From Arachis hypogaea (taxonomy: Eukaryota; Streptophyta; Magnoliopsida; Fabales; Fabaceae), in assembly GCF_003086295.3 (NCBI RefSeq), contig NC_092043.1, forward strand, positions 46,652,598 to 46,716,597: a stretch of DNA of 64,000 bases, given 5' to 3'. Shown here in pieces: positions 45,837 to 57,109 of the stretch. Both the position numbers and the translations under genes were made by a program. Below the pieces are notes generated by a model. The model was given only the letters and a program-made list of their open reading frames with translations. It did not search any database and was not told where the DNA came from. Position 1 is the stretch's first letter; every line of letters starts with the position of its first letter.

Positions 45837-46275
45837 GAGATAAGTCTCAATGTAGTCCCTGAAGTTGCACTCGAGTCTCATAGTAGTCCCTGAACTTAAA
45901 AATTTCTCAAAGTCATCCCCGAACTTGTACTCCGGGACTCAAAGTGGTCCTTCCAGCAATTTCAGCACACGTGGCGCAACCGGAAAGCTTAGCTGGCAGC
46001 GTTGGTGACAAGTGGGACTCACAACGGCTAGCTGATGTGGCAGAGTAAATTCTTCCGACACAATTTGGTCCATCATGTGAAGTTAAAACTCTAATTTCCT
46101 TTTTTGAAGACTACATTGTTCACACTGCTGTCTCCTCGTCGGTGCTATGTTCTTCTGTTCTCTCTCTCTGAAGCCCGAAGGTGATGGCTAGCACGAGCAA
46201 TGCAGCTGGGAGCTTGAACAACCCACTATCGTTTGGAAGCATCATGAGGAGAATGAACAGAAACAGAAAAGCTCA
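45837..46275 (+). repeat. Left TIR
   Basis: Inverted partner of 49289-49726. It carries the same ATG-containing 5' gene segment (from 46183) as the right TIR, so both ends hold a copy of the GRF gene start; in this copy the frame diverges after about 30 codons. Confidence 0.88.
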
Positions 46276-47775
46276 TTTGCCAAAAATAAAAAAAATCATT
46301 GAAAGCCTGGTTTCTCTAAAAGAGGTAAGCCAAAAATGAAAAAAAATATAGTTCCTCTGTTTTTTGATATTGTTGTTAATCTAATATTCACAAAAGTTCA
46401 GGCCATTTTTTTCGATTGTAATTAGTGGGTATGAATGCCTCTGTTCTGTTCTCTGTGCTAGGGTTTGATTACTATTGGCTTTCGTAGTGGTTTGGCTAAG
46501 AAAATTGTAGAGTAGGAGTATTTCTTGTGTTTTGATGATATGAAAACGTGTTCTTTATGTGTTAGGATTTACTGCTCTTAGTGGAGGAGTTTCTAAACTG
46601 TTAATGTGTTTCAGGACAATGATTCTGATCAATGAATTTATTAAATAGAGTTTGCATGATCACAGTAGAAGTAAAAATCTTTTGGGAGTTGAAATTTTTT
46701 GTAACTCTGATAATAGATTCTGAATTTGACTGATTTACCTAATTGCCTTTCTTTGTATTAGGTTAGTTTAGTTAAACTGAATGTAATGTGTAATGCTGTT
46801 TAGTTAAACTGAGTGTGTAATCATAAAGGATTCATGCGTACATAAGTTAGAGTAATATAAAGTAAGTTTTGCAATTGCTAATGAAGTTAACTTAGCTATT
46901 GGAATAGTCAAATTGTTTGATGAATTTGGTCTGGACTAGTGGATTAGTTGTGGGAAAGGGTATGTAAATTTGAATGGTTTGATCCACCAAGATTGAAGTT
47001 AGTGTCTAGAGAACTGCTATCCTTAGTTACACCAAAATAATGTTTTTGATTTCACACTTTCTTATGTTCACATGACACAAATCATTAGCAACATGATCAA
47101 AATAAAGGTGAAATATCATATAATTTAACAGTTAACAACTAATAAAGTTAGGCACTCTATTCAATACCCCAGTCCACAATAACCTTTTTCTAATAAAAAT
47201 TTTGAAAAAGAAAACCACAACATAATAAAAGACTTAACTTATATTGTTAATTTGAATATAGTGATAATATAGCACAGTAAAATATTAGAGGGAGAAGGAG
47301 AAGTAGAAAAGCAAGGGAGTGGTGCTTTTGTTGCCAACTGTCAAGTAATGAAAAGGAGAGAGTGAGAGTGATGATGAAAATGGTAGAAGAAGATTAGGAC
47401 TGAATCAATGCTATGATATGAAGAAGATAACAGATGCCATTTAATGAGCTTTCATTAACTACTATTTACCATTATTATTTCTAGATGGTTTTTCTTGTTT
47501 CATCTCCACCTTCAGTGTTGTATATTATTTTATTAATTTTTAACCTTTCTAGTTAGTGATTATTTTAGTTTCAAATTTGGCAGATTTTCTTTATTTCAGT
47601 GTGCTTTTTTTTGTTGGTGGTAAGTTATAGTTGTATATATATATTTCCCTCAGTTGCAAAAGAAAAAAAAAAAGGGTCTTGGTCTTGGGTTTTGTGGAGA
47701 ACTACACGGAGAGTGAAGTTTGGTGCCTGTCCTTGTGATTTATTTGTCAGTTTGATTTAAGGCATATATTGCTGA

Positions 47776-47872
47776 TTATATATGCTGAATTAATCCTGGA
47801 CTGATTATATGATATTAATACACTGGGCTACTGTCTATATATGCAGAATTAATTCTGGACTGATTATATGCT
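47776..47872. repeat. Imperfect two-copy repeat inside the element
   Basis: AATTAATCCTGGACTGATTA (near 47787) recurs as AATTAATTCTGGACTGATTA (near 47848), period about 61-63 bp. Confidence 0.6.
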
Positions 47873-47943
47873 GCATAATGTTCAGTCAATCTATTGTTAC
47901 TCATTTATCCTATTTTGCATAATATTCTGTAACAGTACTGTGT

Positions 47944-48060
47944 AGGGACTAGTTTGATGTCACTTACATAAGTTTAGGGACTAGTTTGATGTCACTTGAA
48001 CAAGTCTAGGGACTATTTTGATGTCACTTATATAACTGTAGGGACAGTTTTGTTGCCCAA
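47944..48060. repeat. Minisatellite upstream of transposase remnant
   Basis: A unit of about 35 bp containing TAGGGACTAGTTTGATGTCA recurs three times, plus a partial fourth copy ending in GTAGGGACAGTTTTG. Confidence 0.75.
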
Positions 48061-48098
48061 AAACAATTATCTGACCCTTTTTTTGGTATCTGAAACAG

Positions 48099-48446
48099 GG
48101 CCTTATAAATACAGTTAAGGAGGTTTTTCCAGATGTCCATCATATATTCTGTGTTTGGCATCTGTGGAAGAACTTCAATAAGCAATGGAAGGATCTCCAG
48201 CTTAGAGGGCTACTTTGGAATTGTGCAAGGTGTACTAGCCAAGATGGCTTCCTTGATATCATCAAAAAGATTAAAAGGGTTAATAAGAAAGCCTGGGAGT
48301 ATTTGAACAAGTGGTCCTATGCAAGGTGCAACACAGGGAAATGCTACAAGGCTTGCAAATTTCATAAAGTTTGTGCTCAACCCTGGATTCAAGGCACCCA
48401 GACACAAAAAATGAAGATTATGATGATTATGTTTAGGAAAAGCTGA
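48099..48446 (+). pseudogene. MuDR-type transposase C-terminal remnant
   Basis: 115 codons after a possible splice acceptor (CAG at 48096-48098). GLINTVKEVFPDVHHIFCVW, then HLWKNFNKQWK, and the RVNKKAWEYLNKW block follow the part of plant MULE transposases that comes after the DDE core; similar wording (KGLIPAVKEVFP, FCVRHL) is standard there. The upstream catalytic region is absent from the element. The reading ends at TGA 48444-48446. Confidence 0.82.
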
Positions 48447-48841
48447 TTGTTTTTTTTGTATCTATTTTGCTGATGTTGTTTACAATGCCTAAAACATTGT
48501 CTCAGTATTGGGGATTTTAGTATTTGAATTTTATCAAGTTAATATGTCAACAACTTTGATATACTTGGTGTTTTGGCTCTATATTGTGTCTTTTTTGAAT
48601 CAAACATTACCAATATGAATTATGAATTATGACTTTATTGAATTAAGTTTTCTCAACCTTTTGTTTATATCTTATCCTCTGTTACAAACTTAAGAATAGT
48701 TCAAATCCTGTCCATTTCTATTTCATTGAAAAGAAGTCCAAGAACAAAAGTATGCATATAATCAAACACTTTAATTTCCATTTCTTTCAAACAAAAGGAT
48801 AGGAACAAGTACATGAACAAGGAATGCATATAACATGCATG

Positions 48842-49379
48842 TCATTTATTTTTTGCTAGATACAGTTGACCCTGCTGTCTATCCAGCTTTAATACAAGAA
48901 CACCAATTACAATTAGCAGCATGAACACAAACATCAAAATTCTTCCCATTTTTAGAACCCTAATTTCAGCTTCTAATTTACCAAATTTTCAAGCCATCTT
49001 CATCTTTCATTCTTCATCATCAATTGAATGTCTTGTTCTATCATCACATGGCATGACATCTTCCAAAACTTTATCAACCCACATAAACAATCCACACCAT
49101 TTCTTACCCACAGTCTGCACATCAAAGAAAATTCAATCAGCAAAATTTATATCCATAAATACAGCAATCAACAACAATAATACTTACATTGTAGTTCGGA
49201 CAACCCAGGAACGGTCTCTTTGGATTAGAATCCGTCCCTGACCACTGCAGCACCGGTCTCGACCCGCAGGCACACCATTCTAGCAAACGAGCTTCTCTGT
49301 TTCTGTTCATTCTCCTCATGATGCTTCCAAACGATAGTGGGTTGTTTGAGCTCCCAGCTGCATTGCTCGTACTAGCCAT
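48842..49379 (-). pseudogene. GRF-type zinc-finger protein gene (At4g04775-like), broken
   Basis: Exon 1, 49188-49379, starts MASTSNAAGSSNNPLSFGSI and carries CACGSRPVLQWSGTDSNP and FLGCPNYN. A GT donor at 49182-49187 and AG acceptor lead to exon 2 from 49114, which gives GKKWCGLFMWVD and so completes the GRF zinc finger (C, C, C, WCGLF). In-frame TGA codons at 49007-49009 and 48989-48991 then interrupt. Beyond them the frame continues with a short helical segment and a hydrophobic stretch (ILMFVFMLLIVIGVLVLKL) typical of the C-terminal membrane anchor of these proteins, to a stop at 48842. Exon 1 lies in the right TIR. A shortened 86-99-residue protein remains possible. Confidence 0.78.
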
Positions 49380-49726
49380 AACCTTCGAACTTCAGAGAGG
49401 GAGAATAGAAGAACACAGCACCGACGAGGAGACAGCAGAGTGAACAATGTGGCCTTCAAAAAAGGGGATTAAGATTTTAACTTCACCTGAGGGACCAAAT
49501 TGAGTCGGAAGAGTTTACTCTGCCACATCAGCTAGCCGTTGTGAGTCCCACGTGTCACCAACGCTGCCAGCTAAGCTTTCCGGTTGCGCCATGTGTGCTG
49601 AAATTGCTAGAAGGACCACTTTGAGTCCCGGAGTGCAAGTTCGAGGATGACTCTGAGGAAATTTTAAGTTCAAGGACTACTATGAGGCTCGAGTGCAATT
49701 TCAGGGATTATATTGAGACTTATCTC
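49289..49726 (-). repeat. Right TIR
   Basis: Inverted partner of 45837-46275. Contains the start codon of the GRF gene. Confidence 0.88.
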
Positions 49727-49736
49727 GACAAATTAG

Positions 49737-50112
49737 TCTTTAGTTTATTATTCAACAAAATAATTATCCAGCCCAAGAAACATTAATATACAGATCAATT
49801 ATAACTTTTTTTTGTCAAATATAATAGTCCCCGGTCCATTTTACTTTTACTATATGTCGACCTTTATTATTATTAGCTGAACTTTGTGCATGTGGACGAT
49901 GACACTAATATATCTTTTTTGTTAAAAATAAGGAAGGTGAATAATGATGCTTTGAAATCCAAATTAAATTATTTTCTTTTGATACAAATATATTTTTTAA
50001 AATATGACATTTTTTATTATATTAAATACAAAAATATCAAATAATTTCAACCTTAAATTTCTTGTAGAATAATTTCTAATAATTTTATTGAATATTATTA
50101 TTATTATTGAGT

Positions 50113-50156
<44 letters not shown>

Positions 50157-50228
50157 ATCTAAGAAATAAATTTATCATTATTTTTGTCTAAAAAAATACA
50201 AAAAATTATAGTACAGTATTATTGTGCA

Positions 50229-50280
<52 letters not shown>

Positions 50281-50337
50281 TTATCATTATTTTTGTCTAA
50301 AAAAATACAAAAAATTATAGTACAGTATTATTGTGCA

Positions 50338-50388
<51 letters not shown>

Positions 50389-50859
50389 TTTATTTTACTT
50401 TTTTTTAGACGAATGACTGTTATGTCTAACGAAAAAAATATTGGGGATTGATCCGTGTATTTTTTTTTGGAGCTAAAATATCCAATAAACTAAGAACGTA
50501 CAACCTTGAGAATTGATCTGTGTATTAATTTTTTTTGGGAATTAAAATATCCGCTTTTAAAATCATTAGCCCCTGATTTAGGTAATTTAGTAATATTTTA
50601 GATTAATTTATAAAAAAAATTTCGCCAAATATTAGGTTCTTAATGATTAGAGTTATGTTTCTAGAAATGTGTTCCTTTAAATGTGTGTTTACGGTTATGA
50701 CTCCAAGATAAAGGATAAAAGATACAAGTGTTTATTTTTTAATGGCAAAGTTTATGTTTCTAGAAATGTGTTTGATGAAAATTGCTTTCTATATTCTGAA
50801 TTATTTTCCTAACATCACACTGACTCTAAAACAAATACTGATAGTCTGATAGCATTATT
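49737..50859. repeat. AT-rich region with compound microsatellites
   Basis: An (AT)n tract lies at 50118-50151. From 50167 a block of about 110 bp (AAATTTATCATTATTTTTG followed by a shared 45-bp stretch and then (AAT)n) occurs twice, with (AAT)n at 50231-50277 and 50341-50388. No gene. Confidence 0.85.
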
Positions 50860-52357
50860 CCTTCTATTGGTTTACAGATTCATGTATTAAAATTTAACTC
50901 TTACAATAAATTTGTCATTAACAATGACAAGAATAAGCATTGTGATTCTACTATTGAAATTAATAAGGATTCACAGGTCATGTAAATAAGTAGTTCGACT
51001 ATTGCTTCTAACACAAGCAACACTTTAAACAATGATTCTTTAGATAATACTGTTGGTGCTATTAATTTTCAATGTCTTTCTAAGTCACAGAATCAAGTCA
51101 TTGCTCAAAGAATGATGCCTATTTGAGGAATTAAAATTCAACTCCCTATATACACAGCATCAGAATTACGAACTGCAACTACACAACCTGGTAATATTGT
51201 GCCCAAGAACACTCACAACAAGCTTATTCGTTCTAAAACAGGTGCCATCACTCCTAAACTCTTACACACTACTGTTCATAAAGAATTCACAGATGAACAA
51301 CCTCTTAAAACTGATAAACTTGCTTTACAAATACCACACTGGCATAAGGCTATGTTTGATGAGTATCATGCCTTAATAAAAAATCAAACTTGGACTTTGG
51401 TTCCAAAATCTGCAATTGCTAAGATAATAGGTTATAAGTGGGTTTTTGCTATAAAGAGACATTTTAATGGTAGTGTTCAAAAGTATAAAGCTATGCTTGT
51501 TTCTCAAGGATTCTATCAAGAAGAGGGATTTGATTTCAAGCATGTTGTTAGTCCAGTTATTAGACCTACAACAATTAGTGTTGTGTTAAGTCTTGCTCTC
51601 TCTAGAAACTTCACTATAAGGCAATTTGACTTTAACAATGCCTTCTTAAATGAAGATCTTTATAAAGTAATTTACATGTCTCAGCCTATTGGCTTTGACC
51701 AACAATCAAAAACTCATGTTTGCAAATTAAATAAAATCCTCTATGGCTTGAAACAAGCACTAAGAGAATAGTTTCTAAAATTGAGTGCAAATCTTCATCG
51801 AAAAGCAGCTAAGAGAGTGCTTAGGTACTTAAAGGACACGAAGGATCATGGCTTGCTGCTACATAAATATGATGATTATAGGCTTTATGGATTTTCAGAC
51901 AGTGATTGGCAACAAACTTTGAAGACGGAAAATCTATCTTGGGTTAATGTATTTATTTTGGTACTAATCTTCTTTCTTGGTCTTGTAAAAAATAAACCAC
52001 AATCAGTAGATCTTTCACTGAGGTAGAGTTTAGGAGCTTAGCTTCTTGTGAAGGAAAATTAGTTTGACTGCAAAATCTGTTTCAGGAGTTGGGTGTTTAG
52101 ATGTCTATTCCACCAACAATTTTCTTGTGATAACCTTAGCATAGTATTGCTAACTGCAAATTCGATCATGTATAATAGAAACAAACATTTTCAATTAGAA
52201 AACTTTAGAAGGGAGCATTGCATGTTGTACATATTTCAGAAACAGATCAAATTGCTGATCTGTTAACCAAGCCCCATATAGCAGCAACGTTTGAGAGATT
52301 TAAGAGCAAACTTCGAGTAGGTCAAATACCTGACTCGAATTTAAAGGGGGTGTGAAG
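50860..52357 (+). pseudogene. Ty1/Copia retrotransposon remnant
   Basis: RT N-terminal half at 51199-51771 (WHKAMFDEYHALIKNQTWTL, KYKAMLVSQGFYQEEGFDF, then RQFDFNNAFLNEDL, CKLNKILYGLKQA) ends at a TAG at 51769-51771. Without a frame change it resumes as the Copia RNase H start (RKAAKRVLRYLKDTKDHGL, YGFSDSDW). The RT segment with the YVDD motif is gone, so an internal deletion removed roughly the second half of RT. Decayed RNase H follows to a polypurine-like AAAGGGGGT at 52345-52353. No integrase or intact LTR was found upstream. Clearly dead. Confidence 0.88.
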
Positions 52358-52487
52358 GATAAAGATGTAATTGATAAGTTGGAAGAGTCAAAGTCATAGT
52401 TAGTTAAGTTAGTTGAACAGAATCTATTTTCTATCTTTCTCGGTTTTTTGGTTTTCATCGCTAACTATGTATGCGTACAGTAAACTA

Positions 52488-53595
52488 CTATTTCTATCCA
52501 CAAAAGTTAAAAATACTGACATATTTACCTATAAAAAAAGAAAATTATCATTTATACCCATGAAATATGGGTTCTGCACGATAAAATTATACAGACACTA
52601 AAAAATGACCTAAAATTGCTAAATTATCCTTATTTTTACTACCACATTTCTAATTTCAAATCCCACCACCACCCCTTCACCCAACCACCTTAAATGAAAG
52701 ACTTTCTAACCCTACTCTTCTTTACCCAACCACCACCCCCTGTCCCTCCAAAAATCACACACGGAGACATTATACACATACTCCCACCCGAGGAAGAAGA
52801 AGAGAAGAAGAGAGGGAAGGAGACCGCATTGGCAACGCGGGGACTCGCTGCCGCTATTGTATCATCGTCGCCATTGTTGAGGGAGCCCGAAGAGGAGATG
52901 AGAGCCAGAACCGAGAAAGGGGGAACTGTCGCCGTCGTCGTGCCTTGCTGCTGCCGGCTCCGTCGCGTCAATCACCGTCATTGATTGAGTCCATCGCTGT
53001 CGTTGTCGCTGGTCTGGAAGGAAGAGCGCACGCAAGATATCAGAGAAGGAGGAGAGGGCGACGGCGCCGGTGGGTGTCATTGCCACCATCGCCGTCGACG
53101 CTGTTCAGTGAGTAAGGAAGAATCGTGACGAAAAAGGAGAGCAGGAGTCTGCCGCTGTCACGGCCGAGTGAAGGTTTGGTTGGTTGGGGTGGTGGAGAAG
53201 TGTGATGCATATTCGAAGTTATTGGGTTTGTTCCCAAATGTGGAAACGGATTGAGACCTATATATTATAACCGTCACATCTGCTACCCTTTCAATGGGGT
53301 TACAACAAGATATGGTTAAAGTTTGTGTTTGTCCTGTGCTTGTACTTGAGTGATGGTAGTAGTTAGGGTTTAGGGTGGTGGTGAAGAAGAATTTCAATGG
53401 TGGTAGGATTTAGGATTAAAAAAGTGGTAGTGTAGAATAAGAGGAGAGGATAATTTGAGAATTTTAAATAATTTTTTTAAATTTAGATAGTTTTATTAAT
53501 AAAAGTATATATTTTATGGATATAAATGATATTTTTTTAATAAATAAATATATCAATATTTTAAATTTTTATGAGTAAAAATAATAATTTATTCA
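52488..53595. repeat. GC-rich island with inverted AT-rich edges, possible non-autonomous element
   Basis: About 110 bp at the left (AAAATACTGACATATTTACC near 52512, TTATCATTTATACCCATGAA near 52546) match in inverted form the right edge near 53495-53590 (TTCATGG-like, ATATCATTTATATCC on the complement). The 700-bp core is much richer in G and C, with CGCCGTCG-like runs and open frames on both strands without recognisable domains. No target duplication found. Confidence 0.5.
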
Positions 53596-54430
53596 ATTTG
53601 TCTTCAGTTTCTCTCATTCATAACTTTTGTTTTTATTTTATCTTCTTCTTTTTACTTCTTTTGGTTCTTATTGTTCTTATTGGATAAGAAATTTTTCTAA
53701 GATTGCATTATGGAATTTATTGTTCTAAGATTTAGTAAAAACAAATTACGTCATATATATGTTCATTATTTTAAAGTATAGGATTAGGGTGTGTATAGAA
53801 AGCATAAGTATTTTTTTCGACTTTTAACTTGTGAAAAAATCACATTAATATTATTTAATATTATTTTTAATTAATATTTTTAACTTTTTAAAAAATTATT
53901 TAACAACTTTTGAATAAATAAAAAATGTCTTTTTTCTTTTTGTTTTTTTCACTCTTATTTATTAAAATATCTTTAAATCAAGTGCTTTAATAATAAAAAT
54001 CAATAGAAATTCTTATATTTTATTTTTTTATAAAAATTTAATTAAATTATTTATCTAGACTGATACTAAATAAATGAAAAGGATTTTATTTCCATTGTTG
54101 TGCTCATGCCTACCATTGCGATATATTTATTTATTTTTTATTAGCTTTTGCGTTGTCTCATTTTTCACAATAAAAATTTAAAAAATGATATAATATTTAA
54201 AAAAAACTTTTGTTTAAAATTACAAATATGATTATAAAACAAAAAAGTACCTTTTAAAAATATTTACAAATATTTAAAATAGCTTAAAAACAAAGCTAAG
54301 TTGGTTTCTCAATGTGTAAAAAAAAAAAACCCGAAAATAAGTAAAAATAACCTTTTTTTATTTGTTATTATTAATTATTAATATTTTTCAAAATAGAGCA
54401 GCGTCCGATTGACGCTGAGTAGAGGAATTG
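53596..54430. other. AT-rich intergenic DNA upstream of Ran
   Basis: Homopolymer-rich, non-coding; nothing recognised. Confidence 0.5.
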
Positions 54431-54473
54431 AAACCCTCTAACTCATACATATATATATATGGTTATAAACCCT
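54431..54473 (+). promoter_or_regulatory. Ran core promoter: two telo-box motifs and a TATA-like run
   Basis: AAACCCT occurs at 54431-54437 and 54467-54473, a telo-box motif common in promoters of plant translation and cell-cycle genes. Between them is an ATATATATATAT run at 54448-54460, a candidate TATA element. The start codon is about 90 bp downstream. Confidence 0.5.
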
Positions 54474-54563
54474 CGTTGTATTTCCATTCTGGTTTCTCGA
54501 CGCTACACACCACAACACCAACAAATTAATACTTCATCATCTTCTTCTCCTTCGCATACTCTC

Positions 54564-56820
54564 ATGGTACTCTCCCTCTCTTTCTCTCTGTGTCTGCGTT
54601 TGATTACGATTCGTGAAATTTTAAATTTGATCTTCTTTTTCATCATTTCCATGTTTTCTTGAATGCAGGCTTTGCCGAATCAGCAAACCGTCGATTACCC
54701 TAGCTTCAAGCTCGTTATCGTCGGCGATGGTGGAACAGGTTTCACTCTTATTAATATCTTTTTCTTTTAGCTTTTTTTCCGACCTAAAACTTGAGACCTA
54801 GATTAAGCGTGTTTAAACGAATGTGTAACTGAAAGGAATGTTGGTTGTGACTGATGCTTATAATTTCGTAGCTCGTTCTTTTGTATTTGAATTGAATCAC
54901 GTTATTAGTAGCTAGATGAATACGTTATTTTTCATTGTTGCTTTTTTTTTTATCTAGAGGTTTTTTTTGGTTCATATTAATATTATTATTTTTAAAAGAT
55001 GACTTTGCTTAGTGCTTGAATGATGTGTGGCTCTTTGTCTTCTATTAAACTATGTATTGTTACCAATTGATTGGGATTAACTTATTTGGAATTTCAAAAA
55101 AAAAATTTCAGGAAAGACCACATTTGTGAAGAGACATCTTACTGGTGAATTCGAGAAGAAATATGAACGTGAGCTAGCGAGTTTCTTATTTCTTATTTAA
55201 TACAATGATTTAATTTAAGAATATATGTAATACTTAACGTAATATTAAATGTTTTTTTTTTAACAGCAACCATTGGTGTGGAGGTCCACCCATTGGATTT
55301 TTTCACAAACTGCGGGAAGATTCGTTTCTATTGCTGGGATACTGCTGGCCAAGAGAAGTTTGGTGGTTTGAGAGATGGATATTAGTAAGTTCTTTCTATC
55401 GACATCTCTGTATGTGAAATTTAATCAACATCCCCTGCAGTCTGAATAGTGTTAAAATTGTTTTTTTTGTAAGGTTGTGAAATTCTATGTTGCTTTTTAA
55501 TGCTTAGAAGTAAATTTGAAGATTTTGGTGGTTGTTTGGTTAGCGTGTAGGTTATATCCATTTGCTTGTGCAAGGATACTTTCACAGTTTGTTGTTCTGT
55601 GCTTTGGAATTACATTTTCTGTAGTGACTTGATATGGTCATGTTGTGGTACTTAGATTTGAAATATTAGTTGATTTTACATTCTTTTTTTTCTTCATCAT
55701 AATGGATAAATTAGAATTTGTTGATTTCTTGGTCATTCTTTATTCTTCTATCTTCAGTTTAGCTGTTATGCATTTCAATTATTCTATGTCCATATTTCAA
55801 TGAATATTTTATTCGTGTTGGAATTTAGCTTTTAGGAATGGTATTGAAATGTTATATTTTTTTTCCTCCAAGAATATTTGTATAGCTTTTGTTTTCTCCC
55901 TTCCATTCTACTAGTACGGATTTCTTTCTGTTTAGGTATGGGTTTTGTTCCCTGTGTGTATTGTGTTTAACATGGTGTGTTATGTTTCAGTATCCATGGG
56001 CAATGTGCGATCATAATGTTTGATGTCACTGCCCGGTTGACTTATAAAAACGTCCCTACTTGGCACCGTGATCTTTGCCGGTATGTAAATGAACTCTGTT
56101 AAACCCTTATCTGCTTTGTTTCTTGTCATTTAATGCCTAGTCAGAGAACCTTACTGAGTGCTTTTTCTGCATATCTGATTTTTCAGGGTCTGTGAAAACA
56201 TCCCAATTGTTCTCTGCGGTAACAAGGTTGATGTGAAGAACAGACAAGTGAAAGCAAAGCAGGTTACCTTCCACAGGAAGAAGAATTTGCAGTACTATGA
56301 AATATCGGCCAAGAGCAACTATAACTTTGAGAAGCCTTTCCTTTACCTTGCCAGGAAGCTTGCAGGGTACATACCTGTGGTTTTTACTTTCTACAAAATA
56401 ATAAATGATCAATCTTTAAGTTTGTTTTTACTTATATGTTGTTACTTGTGTTAATTTTGCAGCGATCCCAACTTGCATTTCGTAGAGTCACCTGCCCTGG
56501 CTCCTCCAGAAGTTCAAATCGATTTGGCCGCGCAACAACAGTAAGCTTTCTGTCATCATAAAATGAGGGGTTTTTTGAAATTCAGTGTCAAAAATATATA
56601 CGGTTTAGGATTAACCTTTTTCAAGTTTCTCAAAAATACGTTTTCAAAATCCGTTAGTTCTTTCGTAGTAGTCTCTAAGTGGGCTTCTCTTGTCCTTTTT
56701 TCAATTACTGTGAATTTATGATTGATTTATGGTTTTGTCGGGTTTTGCAGGCATGAAGCCGAGCTTGCTCAAGCTGCTAACCAGCCACTTCCCGATGATG
56801 ATGATGACACATTTGAGTAA
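54564..56820 (+). CDS. RAN: GTP-binding nuclear protein Ran
   Basis: Small GTPase that gives direction to nuclear import and export and helps spindle assembly. Eight coding exons: 54564-54566, 54669-54738, 55112-55168, 55267-55384, 55991-56080, 56187-56366, 56463-56540, 56751-56820. They total 666 bases, 221 residues, the exact usual size of plant Ran. All GTP-binding motifs are present: GDGGTGKT (P loop), a threonine switch I in [27 protein letters not shown] (switch II), CGNKVDVK and [14 protein letters not shown]. The acidic C terminus DDDDDTFE is complete. There is no lipid-attachment cysteine, as expected. The first coding exon holds only the ATG, followed at once by a GT donor. Housekeeping gene; which Ran paralogue cannot be said. 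Confidence 0.98.
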
Positions 56821-57109
56821 GAGCTTATGTCCCCGGATTGACGATCTTTGTGAGTTGCTGGTATTTGTGTATGCTACAATTTGAGTTTGATGGGTTGTAT
56901 TATTGACCGTGGGTGATGAGTATTTCAGTAACAGAGTTAATCGTTTATGATATGTGTTCTGCTTCAATTTTCAAAACCCGTATTAGTCGTCCACATCTTT
57001 TTTTTGTCAAAGCGATGAAGATAATTAGAAAGTGAGTTGTCTCATGAATGCGTTAGTCTCAACTTATTTGGCTAGGAAATCAGTTTTTACTTTGATTACG
57101 TTCAGAAGG
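56821..57109 (+). other. Ran 3' UTR region
   Basis: Non-coding sequence after the stop codon, less AT-rich for about 170 bp. No clear polyadenylation signal was singled out. Confidence 0.4.

Larger units (their letters stand above)
45837..49726. mobile_element. Mutator-like element with transposase remnant and carried GRF zinc-finger gene
   Basis: 3,890 bp bordered by an exact GACAAATTAG at 45827-45836 and 49727-49736 (10 bp, within the 8-11 bp MULE range). TIRs of about 438 bp begin GAGATAAGTCTCAAT. Inside are a plus-strand MuDR-type transposase remnant (48099-48446) and a minus-strand GRF zinc-finger gene, now broken, whose first exon starts within the right TIR. Most of the transposase is missing, so the copy is not autonomous. 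Confidence 0.9.

Noticed and set aside
50224..50451. Asn/Ile-rich open frame
   Set aside because: It is translation of (AAT)n microsatellites.
52690..53400. Several overlapping frames on both strands in a GC-rich core
   Set aside because: Low-complexity peptides (Ser, Pro, Arg runs), no domain, inside a probable repeat.
52479..53604. Target duplication for the 52488-53595 island
   Set aside because: The flanks (TGCGTACAG side and TTCAATTTG side) do not match, so a transposon border is not claimed.
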